The notes under the pieces were generated by a model, which saw only the letters and a program-made list of their open reading frames with translations, was not told where the DNA came from and made no database searches. This document shows positions 1 through 8,185 of a stretch of DNA of 64,000 nucleotides, piece by piece; the stretch's first letter is position 1; every line of letters starts with the position of its first letter. Both the position numbers and the translations under genes were made by a program. The stretch comes from Gemmatimonadales bacterium (GTDB lineage: Bacteria > Gemmatimonadota > Gemmatimonadetes > Palauibacterales > Palauibacteraceae), in the NCBI GenBank assembly GCA_009840115.1, contig VXOJ01000014.1:62001-126000 (forward strand), given 5' to 3'.

Positions 1-804
1 TTCCGGCGTCAACGACACGCGGATCGTATCGCCGATCCCTTCGGAGAGCAGGATGGCGAGGGCGGCCGACGACGCGACCGTGCCCTTCCGCCCCATCCCC
101 GCTTCCGTGAGTCCGAGGTGCAGCGGGTAGTCGCAGCGGGACGCGAGTTCGCGGTACACGGTCACGAGGTCCGGCACGCGCGACACCTTCGCGCTGAGCA
201 CGATCCGGTCGGACCCGAGACCTAGGCTTTCCGCGGCTTCGGCGGAGGCCAGTGCGCTCTCCACGATCGCGTCCAGGGTCACCCGGTGCGCATCCAGCGG
301 TTCCGCGCGGCGCGCGTTCTCATCCATGAGCCGGGTCAGGAGCATCTGGTCCAGCGAGCCCCAGTTGACCCCGATGCGGACCGGCTTGTCGTGCTCGATC
401 GCGCAGCGGACGATCGTCGCGAACTGCTCATCGCGCCGCTTTCGGCCGACGTTCCCCGGGTTGATGCGAAACTTGGCGAGGGCGGCGGCGCAATCGGGAT
501 GGCCGGGCAGGAGAATGTGCCCGTTGAAGTGGAAGTCTCCGACGAGCGGGACTTCGATGCCCTGGCCGGAAAGATGTTCCGCGATCCGCGGCACCGCGCG
601 GGCGGCACGTGGCGTATTCACCGTGATGCGGACGATTTCCGAGCCCGCCTCGTGGAGTGCCCGGACCTGATCCGCGGTGGCCGCCACATCCGCCGTATCG
701 GTGTTCGTCATCGACTGGACGACGATCGGATGGGCGCTGCCCACGCGGACGCCTCCGATATCGACGGATATCGTCGAGCGACGCGAAGAAGACGGAGTGT
801 TCAA
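1..804 (-). CDS. ispG: 4-hydroxy-3-methylbut-2-enyl diphosphate synthase (flavodoxin/ferredoxin), C-terminus beyond window
   Basis: Catalyses the penultimate step of the MEP isoprenoid pathway, turning methylerythritol cyclodiphosphate into HMBPP with a [4Fe-4S] cluster in the cytoplasm. About 268 codons are visible. The TIM-barrel part shows the family motifs [14 protein letters not shown] near the N-terminus, [18 protein letters not shown] and, close to the edge, [11 protein letters not shown] followed by [11 protein letters not shown]. The cluster-binding cysteine domain lies beyond base 1, so it cannot be checked. The start is taken as TTG at 804, preceded by a GGGGGA ribosome site about 6 bases upstream; the next codons lead directly into the conserved VDIGGVRVG strand. 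It lies 84 bases downstream of nrdJ on the same strand and could be read through from it, although the two functions are unrelated. Confidence 0.93.
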   Translation of the reverse strand, partial: MNTPSSSRRSTISVDIGGVRVGSAHPIVVQSMTNTDTADVAATADQVRALHEAGSEIVRITVNTPRAARAVPRIAEHLSGQGIEVPLVGDFHFNGHILLPGHPDCAAALAKFRINPGNVGRKRRDEQFATIVRCAIEHDKPVRIGVNWGSLDQMLLTRLMDENARRAEPLDAHRVTLDAIVESALASAEAAESLGLGSDRIVLSAKVSRVPDLVTVYRELASRCDYPLHLGLTEAGMGRKGTVASSAALAILLSEGIGDTIRVSLTPE

Positions 805-888
805 GGGCTTTCCCCCGGCGGTTCGGTACGCGGGCGGCCGGACGCCGATCCAACCCCCGAATCTACTGCCGCGGGCGAACCTGTGGCG

Positions 889-3528
889 TCAGCCGCACTC
901 GCTGTAGCCGCAAGCGTAGCACTTCGCGCAGCCTTCCTCAAAAGCGAGGCTGCTGCCGCACTCCGAGCACGCTCCGAGGAAGAGCCGGGCCGCCGACTCC
1001 TGGTAGCGTTCGATCACGGGGCGTTGCGACGACCGGGCGCCCCCATTCGTGTTCTTTCTCCGGGCGGTCTCGACGTCCTCGATGGGGAGCGTCTGCTGAA
1101 TCCCTTCCTTCTCCTCGAGATAGCGTTCGATGACCTGAGCGATCGCGTCGGGGCCGGAGAGCACCTTGCTCGCCCCGAGTCCGACGGCCCGGTCGGAAGA
1201 GATCCCGCGCAACTGCTTGTGCACATCGCGCAGTGAAATCCCCGAGCGCAGGGCGAGCGAACAGAGCCGCCCGATGGCTTCCGCATCCGCCATCGCCGCC
1301 CCTCCCGTCTTGCCGAGGGCGACGAAGACCTCGAACGGGCGTCCCTGATCGTCCTCGTTGATCGTCACGTACATCGTACCCAGCGGCGATTCGATCTGCC
1401 GGGTGTGACCCCGCAGCACGGCGGGCCGTTGCCGCCTCTCGACGCGGCGCATTCTCGAACCTTCGAGTTCGGTGATCCGCCGCTCCTTCTGCTCGACCGC
1501 ATTCTCGAGCTTCCGGTTGTGCGCCTGCAGTTCGCTGTTCTGCGCCTCCGCGGCGGCGAGCCGGGTCAGCGTGTCCGCGAGATCTCCGGCGAATTCGGGC
1601 CCCACATCGACGGCTTCGAGCTCGACTCCGTCCGCCGCAACGGCCGAGCCGCTCTCGCTCGTCTGGCGCTGGACATCCTTCGCCGTGCTGCCGGTCGACA
1701 GCACCTGCTCGTCACGCGACCCATCGCGGTAGACGGTGACTCCCTTGCACCCCAACTCGTGCGCCATCTCGTAGATCTTGCGCACGTCCTCCTCGGTGGC
1801 GGTCGTCGCAAAATTGCACGTCTTCGAGATGGCGGAGTCGCAGTGCGCCTGAAATGCCGCCTGCATGCGAATGTGCTGCTCGGGCGGAACATCGTGCGCC
1901 GTAACGAAGATCCCCTGGACATCCCCCGGCACTTCATCGAAGTGGATGTGGCCCTCGTCGGCGATGCGCTGCATCAGCTCCTCGGAGTACCAACCCCCTT
2001 CCTTCGCACGGCGCACGAAGTCCGGATTCACATCCGGCATCAGCACGCCTGCCTGATTCCTCATGAATGCGACCGCGAACAGCGGCTCGATTCCACTTGA
2101 ACACCCCGCAATGATCGAGATGGTCCCCGTGGGGGCGACCGTCGTCAGGTTGCAGTTGCGGAGCCGGCGTTCGGGGCGGATCCGATTGCCGTCGGCGTCC
2201 CGCGCGCACGTCTCATCGGGACCCCAGATCGATCGTTCCCACTCGGGGAAGACGCCGCGCTCGGCGGCCAGCCGTTCGGACTCGACCCTGCATTCCTCGT
2301 CGACGAACGCCATCAACTCGCGCGCGAGTTCGACCGCGCGCTCGGAACCGTAGGGCTCGCCGATCCTTACGAGCATGTCGGCCCATCCCATGATCCCGAG
2401 ACCGACGCGGCGGATCCGCTGGGACAGATCTTCGATCTTCGGGAGCGGGTAGCGGTTGGCATCGATGACGTTGTCGAGAAAACGGGTCGATTCGTGGACG
2501 GCTTCGCCGAGCCCGTCCCAGTCGATACGCCCCTGATCGTCGACGAAGTAGCCGACGTTGATCGAGCCGAGATTGCATACGTCGTAGGCGAGCAGCGGCT
2601 GTTCGCCGCAGGGGTTCGTGGCTTCGTAGTCGCCGAGGTGCGGAACCGGGTTGTAGCGGTTCGCCTCGTCGATGAAGAAGACCCCGGGCTCGCCGTTCCG
2701 CCACGCGCTGGAGATGATGCTCGAGAACACCTCCCCGGCGTTCAGCTGATCCACGACATCGCCGGTCCGCGGGCTGATGAGATCGTAGTCCGAGTCCGTC
2801 CGGACCGCCGCCATGAAGGCGTCGGTGACGCCGACCGAGATGTTGAAGTTCGTGATCCGGGTCTTGTCCGCCTTGCACTCGATGAAATGGCGGATATCGG
2901 GATGATCGACGCGCAGGATGCCCATGTTCGCGCCCCGTCGCGTGCCGCCCTGCTTCACGGCCTCGGTCGAGGCGTCGTAGACCTCCATGAAGCTGACCGG
3001 GCCGCTCGCCACGCCCATCGTCGACTTGACGACGTCACCGGACGGACGAAGGCGACTGAAGCCGAATCCCGTGCCGCCCCCGCTCTGATGGATGAGGGCC
3101 ATGTCCCGCAGCGTCTCGTAGATGCCGTCGAGGCTGTCCGGAACGGGAAGCACGAAGCACGCGGAGAGTTGCCCGAGCGGACGCCCGGCGTTCATGAGCG
3201 TGGGGCTGTTCGGCTCGAAGATGCCGTCGGCCATCAGGCGATAGAAGCACTCGGTGCGTTCGAGGATCGCCTCGTCCGTCGCCCCGTAGCGGCCATCCTG
3301 CGACGCGACGACATCGGCCACGCGCCAGAAGAGGTCGCGCGGCCCCTCGATGGGCTCGCCGCGATCGTTCTTCTTCAGATACCGGCGCGCCAGGACCGTC
3401 CGCGCGTTCTCGGAAAGTCCGGGCTCGGCGAGGTCGGCCGGCCTGGCATTGGATCCCATCCGTGTCTCACCCCGTACCGGGGCGCTCGTCGACGCGCCCT
3501 CCCGCACCGCCACATCCGGTGGATTCAT
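889..3528 (-). CDS. nrdJ: Adenosylcobalamin-dependent (class II) ribonucleoside-diphosphate reductase
   Basis: Reduces ribonucleotides to deoxyribonucleotides for DNA synthesis using an adenosylcobalamin-derived thiyl radical, so it works with or without oxygen. 879 residues from ATG 3528. Seen: the active-site N-x-C-x-E motif NPCGEQ near residues 305-310, the paired redox cysteines (LSACF near 124, DVCNLG near 318), the phosphate-site stretch [27 protein letters not shown], a TSCPD domain (about 700-800) and a C-terminal CxxC/CxxCGYSECG zinc-type tail. Between the barrel and the TSCPD domain is a heptad-like helix of about 50 residues (about 630-680), predicted coiled coil. ATG 3528 has AGGAAGG 11 bases upstream; an in-frame TTG at 3564 is an alternative start. 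Control is likely by NrdR through the two boxes at 3781-3828. No class I genes are seen in the window. Confidence 0.96.
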   Translation of the reverse strand: MNPPDVAVREGASTSAPVRGETRMGSNARPADLAEPGLSENARTVLARRYLKKNDRGEPIEGPRDLFWRVADVVASQDGRYGATDEAILERTECFYRLMADGIFEPNSPTLMNAGRPLGQLSACFVLPVPDSLDGIYETLRDMALIHQSGGGTGFGFSRLRPSGDVVKSTMGVASGPVSFMEVYDASTEAVKQGGTRRGANMGILRVDHPDIRHFIECKADKTRITNFNISVGVTDAFMAAVRTDSDYDLISPRTGDVVDQLNAGEVFSSIISSAWRNGEPGVFFIDEANRYNPVPHLGDYEATNPCGEQPLLAYDVCNLGSINVGYFVDDQGRIDWDGLGEAVHESTRFLDNVIDANRYPLPKIEDLSQRIRRVGLGIMGWADMLVRIGEPYGSERAVELARELMAFVDEECRVESERLAAERGVFPEWERSIWGPDETCARDADGNRIRPERRLRNCNLTTVAPTGTISIIAGCSSGIEPLFAVAFMRNQAGVLMPDVNPDFVRRAKEGGWYSEELMQRIADEGHIHFDEVPGDVQGIFVTAHDVPPEQHIRMQAAFQAHCDSAISKTCNFATTATEEDVRKIYEMAHELGCKGVTVYRDGSRDEQVLSTGSTAKDVQRQTSESGSAVAADGVELEAVDVGPEFAGDLADTLTRLAAAEAQNSELQAHNRKLENAVEQKERRITELEGSRMRRVERRQRPAVLRGHTRQIESPLGTMYVTINEDDQGRPFEVFVALGKTGGAAMADAEAIGRLCSLALRSGISLRDVHKQLRGISSDRAVGLGASKVLSGPDAIAQVIERYLEEKEGIQQTLPIEDVETARRKNTNGGARSSQRPVIERYQESAARLFLGACSECGSSLAFEEGCAKCYACGYSECG

Positions 3529-3581
3529 TGCCGCCCCCGCCTTCCTGTTCTCGACCGTCCGCAAATCAGGTCAATCCGCGG

Positions 3582-3601
3582 AAAAAACCGGCTTCGGCCG
3601 G
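3582..3601 (-). terminator. Hairpin plus U6 in the nrdJ leader (possible attenuator)
   Basis: On the minus strand the stem CCGGC/GCCGG with loop CGAA (3601-3588) is followed at once by TTTTTT (3587-3582), the form of an intrinsic terminator. It lies downstream of the nrdJ promoter and upstream of its start codon. The GGCCGG arm of the upstream palindrome at 3628-3641 could pair with the 5' arm of this stem, giving a mutually exclusive antiterminator. The stem is short (5 GC pairs), so it may be weak. Confidence 0.45.
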
Positions 3602-3627
3602 GACCCGACGACCGCGCGAGTCGAATG

Positions 3628-3641
3628 CCGGCCTAGGCCGG
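3628..3641. repeat. Palindrome CCGGCCTAGGCCGG in nrdJ leader
   Basis: A perfect 14-base palindrome 26 bases upstream (in the transcript) of the U-tailed hairpin and sharing its GCCGG sequence. It could be an antiterminator arm or a protein site. Confidence 0.4.
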
Positions 3642-3709
3642 GAAGCCTGACGGGCGCGGAGATCGACATTACCCCGCGCCCATCGTTCTGGTTGTTTCGA
3701 TGCGATCGC

Positions 3710-3776
3710 TGTGGATCGTCGGGCGGTTTTCCACGACTCCACAGCTTTTCCACACAAAATCCGTGTTTTTTCCACA
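3710..3776. promoter_or_regulatory. Cluster of DnaA-box-like 9-mers in nrdJ leader
   Basis: TTTTCCACA occurs at 3746-3754 and 3768-3776 and TTTTCCACG at 3727-3735; the first two differ from the DnaA box TTATCCACA by one base. A reversed TGTGGATCG lies at 3710-3718. Spacing is about 20 bases, close to two helical turns. DnaA is known to regulate nrd genes in E. coli; here it is inference. An origin is unlikely because no dnaA, dnaN or gyrB gene is near. Confidence 0.42.
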
Positions 3777-3780
3777 CGCA

Positions 3781-3796
3781 CCGCTATATGTGGTGG
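3781..3796. promoter_or_regulatory. NrdR box 1 (proximal, at transcription start)
   Basis: CCGCTATATGTGGTGG carries the core CTATATGTGG of the NrdR consensus with weaker flanks. Its distance to box 2 is 32 bases start to start, that is three helical turns, which is the spacing NrdR box pairs are known to keep. The spacing is the strongest argument that both are genuine. Confidence 0.62.
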
Positions 3797-3803
3797 CCTT
3801 CAA

Positions 3804-3832
3804 ATGATAACTACACCATATGTTGTGGTCAA
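3804..3832 (-). promoter_or_regulatory. Promoter of nrdJ (-35 TTGACC, 17-base spacer, -10 TATCAT)
   Basis: On the minus strand TTGACC (3832-3827) is followed by exactly 17 bases and TATCAT (3809-3804); each hexamer differs from the sigma-70 consensus by one base. The predicted transcript begins near 3797, giving a leader of about 270 bases before ATG 3528. One NrdR box lies in the spacer and the other covers the predicted start, a layout expected for repression. Confidence 0.7.
3813..3828. promoter_or_regulatory. NrdR box 2 (distal, in promoter spacer)
   Basis: ACACCATATGTTGTGG matches the NrdR consensus acaCwAtATaTwGtgt at the central C..ATAT.T.G core. It lies between the -35 and -10 hexamers of the nrdJ promoter. 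NrdR is the ATP/dATP-sensing repressor of ribonucleotide reductase genes; its own gene is not in this window. Confidence 0.68.
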
Positions 3833-3876
3833 GCCGGAGAACCGCCTCCGCGGCCGCTCGTGGGGTGACGCGAACG

Positions 3877-5604
3877 CTAGACGGCGCGCCGCGTGCGCAG
3901 GATCCAGAGCCCGGCGCCGCCCACGGCGGCCACGGCGGCGGAAAGGGCCGCGGTCCGCGGCTCGAGCAGAAGCATGGCTCCGAGGGCGAACATCGCCCCG
4001 AACAGGAGAAGCGTTGCCCCGGCCGTCCGCAGGAGCGCCTCGCGGAGAGGAAAGTCGGGAGACACGCCCGCCCGCTCGCGGATCGCGTGCCAGCCCGGCC
4101 CGGCGGGCCGCACCCGTCGGTAGAACTCCACCAGGGTCGCCTCGTCCTCCGCGCGCGTGAACCACATCACGGGCAGCCAGACCGCCGCCGAGCCGAAGGC
4201 GGTCAGTGCGAGCCGCGTCCCGAACTCCATCGCGCCGAACGCCGGAAGATAGGAGCAGAGGGCGATGGCGAAGCCGGCGAGCATGGAGGCGAGTTCGGCC
4301 CAGGCGTTCACCCGCCACCAGAACCAGCGCAGGATGAGCACCGCCCCGGGCCCGGTGCCGATGGCGATCATGAATCGAAAGAGCGCCCCGATGTCGTCGG
4401 CGAAGAACGCCGCCGCCGTCGCGGCCGCGACGATGCAGGCCGAAGCGAGCCGGCCCAGCAGAATGAGTCGCGCGGACGACGCATCCGGGTCGACGAAGCG
4501 GGCGTAGAGGTCGTTCACGAGATAGCTGGCGCCCCAGTTGATCTGCGTCGAGACGGTCGACATGAAGGCGGCGAAGAACGACGCGACGACGAGCCCCAGG
4601 AGGCCGGCGGGAAGGTAGCGCAGCATGAGCATCGGGTATCCCAGATCGGGATCGGCCAGATCCGGAAAGACGACGACGGCCACGAGTCCCACGAGCACCC
4701 AGGGCCACGCGCGGACCACGTAGTGAAGCCACACGAACCACCATGCGGCGCGCTCCGCGTCCGCCTCGGTGCGGCAGGCGAGGAGGCGCTGCACGAACTC
4801 GCCCCCGCCATCGGAGCGGCGGAAGGCCCACCACTGTATGCCGAGGTAGGCGAGGAAAGTCCCGAACGGGAGGGCTTCGGACCCCGGCCGGGGGACCATC
4901 CCCAGTGCATCGCTCCGCCCCGCCGCCGCGAGTTGAGCCTTGAGTTCCGCAATCCCGCCGATTTCCGCCAGGGCGAAGGCGGCCACGAGAATGGCTCCGA
5001 AGAGCGCGAGGAAGAACTGGAAGAAGTCCGTCGCGACGACGCCCCACAAACCGGCGATGCTCGCGTAGGCGAGCACGAAGATGGAGAGGGCCACGACGGC
5101 CCACAGGCGCTCGTCTCCCGGCATCCAGCCGGACAGGTCCGGGAGGAGCCCGAGAGCCTCGACGACCTTGCGCATCGCGAGCATCACGAAGCCGATCGAG
5201 ATGCAGTTGATCGGCACCGCGAACAGGAAGGCGCGCGTGGCGCGCAGGACGGCGGCGGGGCGGCCGCCGTAGCGAAGTTCCGTCAGTTCCACATCCGTGA
5301 CGATCCCGGCGCGGCGCCACAGACGCGCGAAGAGGTAGATGAGAAGGAGGTGGGAAAGGCCGAACGACCACCATTCCCAGTTGCCGGCGATGCCCCGGCG
5401 TGCGATGAGGGCCGAGACATAGAGCGGCGTATCCACCGAGAAGGTGGTCGCGGCCATCGAAGTGCCCGCGAGCCACCACGGCAGCGCGCGTCCCCCGACG
5501 AAGAAGTCGACGATGCTCCCGCGCGCCCGGCGCGAGAGCCACAGACCCACGCCGAACGTGAGGGCGAGGTAGATCGCGACGATCCACCAGTCGGCCGGAC
5601 TCAA
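3877..5604 (-). CDS. Sodium:solute symporter (SSS/SLC5 family), possible muropeptide-sugar importer
   Basis: Inner-membrane Na+-coupled transporter of 575 residues with about 13-14 hydrophobic segments. The N-terminus has the family pattern: a first helix (WWIVAIYLALTFGVGLWLS), then DFFVGGRALPWWLAGTSMAATTFSVDTP, with the small-residue/TSMAATTFS Na+-site stretch. It starts with TTG at 5604 in a TTGA overlap with the nagZ stop, so it is translationally coupled and last in the murQ-anmK-nagZ operon. From that context I infer import of anhydro-MurNAc, MurNAc or a GlcNAc-anhMurNAc sugar; a symporter named MurT in the MurNAc operon of Tannerella forsythia gives a precedent. Substrate is not shown by the sequence itself. 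Confidence 0.87.
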   Translation of the reverse strand: MSPADWWIVAIYLALTFGVGLWLSRRARGSIVDFFVGGRALPWWLAGTSMAATTFSVDTPLYVSALIARRGIAGNWEWWSFGLSHLLLIYLFARLWRRAGIVTDVELTELRYGGRPAAVLRATRAFLFAVPINCISIGFVMLAMRKVVEALGLLPDLSGWMPGDERLWAVVALSIFVLAYASIAGLWGVVATDFFQFFLALFGAILVAAFALAEIGGIAELKAQLAAAGRSDALGMVPRPGSEALPFGTFLAYLGIQWWAFRRSDGGGEFVQRLLACRTEADAERAAWWFVWLHYVVRAWPWVLVGLVAVVVFPDLADPDLGYPMLMLRYLPAGLLGLVVASFFAAFMSTVSTQINWGASYLVNDLYARFVDPDASSARLILLGRLASACIVAAATAAAFFADDIGALFRFMIAIGTGPGAVLILRWFWWRVNAWAELASMLAGFAIALCSYLPAFGAMEFGTRLALTAFGSAAVWLPVMWFTRAEDEATLVEFYRRVRPAGPGWHAIRERAGVSPDFPLREALLRTAGATLLLFGAMFALGAMLLLEPRTAALSAAVAAVGGAGLWILRTRRAV

Positions 5605-7061
5605 CGGTCCGCCCTGCCGGGCCGCGCCCCCGCCGCCGCGCCGACCGCGGAGCACAGCCACTCCGCGGCGGCGCGTTCCATCACCGTCTCGGTGGACCAG
5701 GCGCAGATGCCCGGGACGCCGAGCACATCGAGCCAGCGGCGGTGCCCGAGCAGCACGACGAGGCCGCGGCGTGCCGAGCGGACGAGGGCGCGCGTCCGCT
5801 CAACGACTTCGGCCGCGGGCGCGCCCCGGCCCTTCCAGCCGCGAGGCGTCGCCGCGAGCACGACGATGCACTGCCCGGCGTCGGGGCTGTCCGTGACCCG
5901 CCAGCCGGCCGCGCGCAGATCGTCGGCGACGATCGTGCCCAACGCCCCCGCCCGGCCGGCCGGCGGCCCGACGTCGGGGTCGTCCGACACCCCGACGACC
6001 CGCGTCGGGGCCCGCGGCGTCCAGCCGCGCAGGACCTCCGCATCCCCCGCGATCGTATCGCGGGCGAAGGCGACGGGCTCGAACTCCGGCCGCGACGCCC
6101 GCGCGGAGGGCGGGCAGCTGCGGGTCGAACGGGTCGAGGCCTCCTGAAGCCGGGCGGCAAAGCGCGGGTCGTCGGCGGCTCGCGCCAGCGACGCGACCGC
6201 CGCTTCGGCATCGGCCGGATAGCAGATGAGGTCGCACCCCGCGCCGACCGCCCCGACGGCGGCGCTCGCGGCGTCGGGGCCGGCGCCGCCCATGATCATG
6301 GCGTCCGTCGTCACGACCCCTTCGAAGCTCAGCCGTCCACGAAGGAGTCCCGAGACGATGTCCGGCTCCACCGTCGCCGCCCGCCGGCCGCCGAGCGCCG
6401 GGTAGGCGACGTGCGCGACCATCACGCTGGCGACCCGGTTCGCCGCGGCCGCGAAGGGTGCGAGGTCTTCCTCGAGCAGCTCGGCGGGGGCACCGATGGA
6501 GGGGAGTCCGATATGCGAATCCTCGGTCGTCCTGCCGTGACCCGGGAAATGCTTCGCGCACGCCGCGGCGCCGGCGGACTGGCAGGCGTCGATCCAGCGG
6601 ACGCCCAGCTCTCCGACGCGCCGCGGATCCGCGCCGAAGCTGCGCGTGGCGATGATCGGGTTGTCGGGTTCCGCATCCAGATCGAGCACCGGCGCGATCA
6701 CCCAGTTGATCCCGACGGACAGCGCGTCCCGGGCGGTGACGCGTCCCGCCGCCGCGACGGCGGCGCCGGGATTCGAATGCGCCGCGAGCGCCGCGGGCGG
6801 CGGCAACTCGGTCAGGCCCCGGATCTGCTGGCCCGCGCCCCGCTCCAGATCCGCCCCGATCCAGAGCGACCGCGCCGCGTCGTCGCGGATCCGCTCGACC
6901 AGACGACCGACGCGTTCCGCCTCGCCGCCGAACAGGATGAACCCGCCCACCCCGAGGGCGAGCGCCCGGTCCGCGCGCCGCTCCACCTCATCCGGAGACC
7001 AGCGATCGAGCCGCAGCGCTTCGATGACGACCCGGGCCGGGTCCACGTCGGACCGGGTCAC
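5601..7061 (-). CDS. nagZ: Beta-N-acetylhexosaminidase, GH3 family
   Basis: Removes GlcNAc from GlcNAc-anhydroMurNAc muropeptides during cell-wall recycling. 486 residues, longer than the roughly 340 of E. coli NagZ because of an extra alpha/beta C-terminal domain (about 350-486). Seen in the barrel domain: LGVGGFILFGG, the GH3 signature KHFPGHGRTTEDSH with its catalytic-loop His, and VVTTDAMIMGGAG carrying the likely nucleophile Asp. GTG 7061 is the start, in a GTGA overlap with the anmK stop. No signal peptide is evident, so it is probably cytoplasmic. The next gene (symporter) starts inside its stop codon. Neighbours anmK and murQ make the recycling role firm. Confidence 0.92.
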   Translation of the reverse strand: MTRSDVDPARVVIEALRLDRWSPDEVERRADRALALGVGGFILFGGEAERVGRLVERIRDDAARSLWIGADLERGAGQQIRGLTELPPPAALAAHSNPGAAVAAAGRVTARDALSVGINWVIAPVLDLDAEPDNPIIATRSFGADPRRVGELGVRWIDACQSAGAAACAKHFPGHGRTTEDSHIGLPSIGAPAELLEEDLAPFAAAANRVASVMVAHVAYPALGGRRAATVEPDIVSGLLRGRLSFEGVVTTDAMIMGGAGPDAASAAVGAVGAGCDLICYPADAEAAVASLARAADDPRFAARLQEASTRSTRSCPPSARASRPEFEPVAFARDTIAGDAEVLRGWTPRAPTRVVGVSDDPDVGPPAGRAGALGTIVADDLRAAGWRVTDSPDAGQCIVVLAATPRGWKGRGAPAAEVVERTRALVRSARRGLVVLLGHRRWLDVLGVPGICAWSTETVMERAAAEWLCSAVGAAAGARPGRADR

Positions 7062-8185
7062 GCGGCGGTCCGTACTCCGAGCAGACGGGGGCCGCGCGCA
7101 CCCGTGGCCCACGGCGCGTTGGCGGGATACCCGAGCACATGCTGCCTCGCCAGGAGCGCGAAGGCCACGGCCTCGCGGGCGTCCGCGTCGAGGCCGAGGG
7201 CGGAAAGATCGCGGACGGGCACCGGATCCAGCAGTTGGTGCAGCCGAGATGCGAGAACCGGGTTCCGGGCTCCGCCGCCGCAGAGATAGCACGCCGCGGG
7301 AGGCTGCTCGATCCAGCGGTAGGCGTCCGCGATCGTGCGCGCCGTGAGTTCCGTCAGGGTGGCGATCGTGTCTTCGGGTGAGAGCGCGGCGTGTCTCCGC
7401 AGCCATTCCAACAGCCGGTCCCGGGAGAAGCGCTCGCGTCCCGTCGACCGGGGCGGGGGCCGGCTGAAGAAGGGATCGCTCAGCCAGTCGGAGAGCGCGT
7501 CTTCGCTCACGGCGCCGCGCCGCGCCATCTCTCCGTCGAGATCGAAGCGGGATCGCCCCTCCGTAAGGCACTCGACCGCCCCATCGATGAGTACGACCCC
7601 GGGACCGGTGTCGTAGGCCTTAGGCGTCGCCCCGCTGGATTCGGCGGGGAGCGCCGTCACGTTGCCGATTCCGCCGATGTTCTGAATCGCCCGCGATTCC
7701 GGCGCGCGGAAGAGGAGCCAGTCGGTGTAGGCCGTGAGGGGCGCGCCTTCCCCGCCTGCCGCCATGTCCCGGACGCGGAAGTCAGACACCACCGTGCACG
7801 AGGTGCGCTCGGCGATGACCGCCGCCTGGCCGAGTTGCAGCGTCGACCCTCCCCTGTCGCCCGCGGGAGGTTCATGCCACACGGTCTGGCCGTGGCTGCC
7901 GATGGCTTCGACGTCGGCCGGCCGGAGCGAGGCGGAAGCCAGCGTGCGGTTCACGGCCGCGCCGATCCGCTCGCCCAGCTCGAAGTCGAGCGCACAGATC
8001 GCCGCGGCGCTCCCCGAGGTGATGGCGCTGGCGATCCGTCCGCGCGCGGCGCGGTCGTAGCTCTCCGTCTCGAACGCGACGACGCGCCAGTCCTGCGGCT
8101 GCTCGCCGTCGCCCGCCGTCTCGACGACGGCGACGTCGATGCCGTCCAGCGATGTCCCGGACATTACCCCGATCCACAGCGTCAC
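7058..8185 (-). CDS. anmK: Anhydro-N-acetylmuramic acid kinase
   Basis: Opens the 1,6-anhydro ring of anhMurNAc and phosphorylates it with ATP, giving MurNAc-6-phosphate for MurQ. 375 residues, the usual length. Seen: GVMSGTSLDGIDVA at the N-terminus, SHGQTVWH, DFRVRDMAAGGEGAPL (substrate loop), NIGGIGN, DTGPG and CGGGARNP near the C-terminus, all hallmarks of AnmK. The GTG start at 8185 overlaps the murQ stop (GTGA), and nagZ starts within the anmK stop, so the three genes are coupled. Confidence 0.96.
   Translation of the reverse strand: MTLWIGVMSGTSLDGIDVAVVETAGDGEQPQDWRVVAFETESYDRAARGRIASAITSGSAAAICALDFELGERIGAAVNRTLASASLRPADVEAIGSHGQTVWHEPPAGDRGGSTLQLGQAAVIAERTSCTVVSDFRVRDMAAGGEGAPLTAYTDWLLFRAPESRAIQNIGGIGNVTALPAESSGATPKAYDTGPGVVLIDGAVECLTEGRSRFDLDGEMARRGAVSEDALSDWLSDPFFSRPPPRSTGRERFSRDRLLEWLRRHAALSPEDTIATLTELTARTIADAYRWIEQPPAACYLCGGGARNPVLASRLHQLLDPVPVRDLSALGLDADAREAVAFALLARQHVLGYPANAPWATGARGPRLLGVRTAA

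Larger units (their letters stand above)
3529..3876 (-). other. 348-base intergenic control region / leader of nrdJ
   Basis: The only gene-free stretch over 300 bases. Read on the minus strand it holds, in order: a sigma-70-like promoter (3804-3832), two NrdR-type boxes 32 bases apart (3781-3796 and 3813-3828), a group of DnaA-box-like 9-mers (3710-3776), a GC-rich palindrome (3628-3641), and a hairpin followed by six U residues (3582-3601) about 54 bases before the nrdJ start codon. No B12-box (GCCACTG-type) motif was found, so a classical cobalamin riboswitch is not supported although the enzyme needs B12. Confidence 0.7.

Noticed and set aside
3710-3832. Chromosomal replication origin
   Set aside because: DnaA-like boxes are present but there is no dnaA, dnaN, recF or gyrB gene nearby and no AT-rich unwinding element.
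3529-3876. Cobalamin riboswitch ahead of nrdJ
   Set aside because: Expected for a B12-dependent enzyme, but no B12-box core or matching stem was found in the leader.
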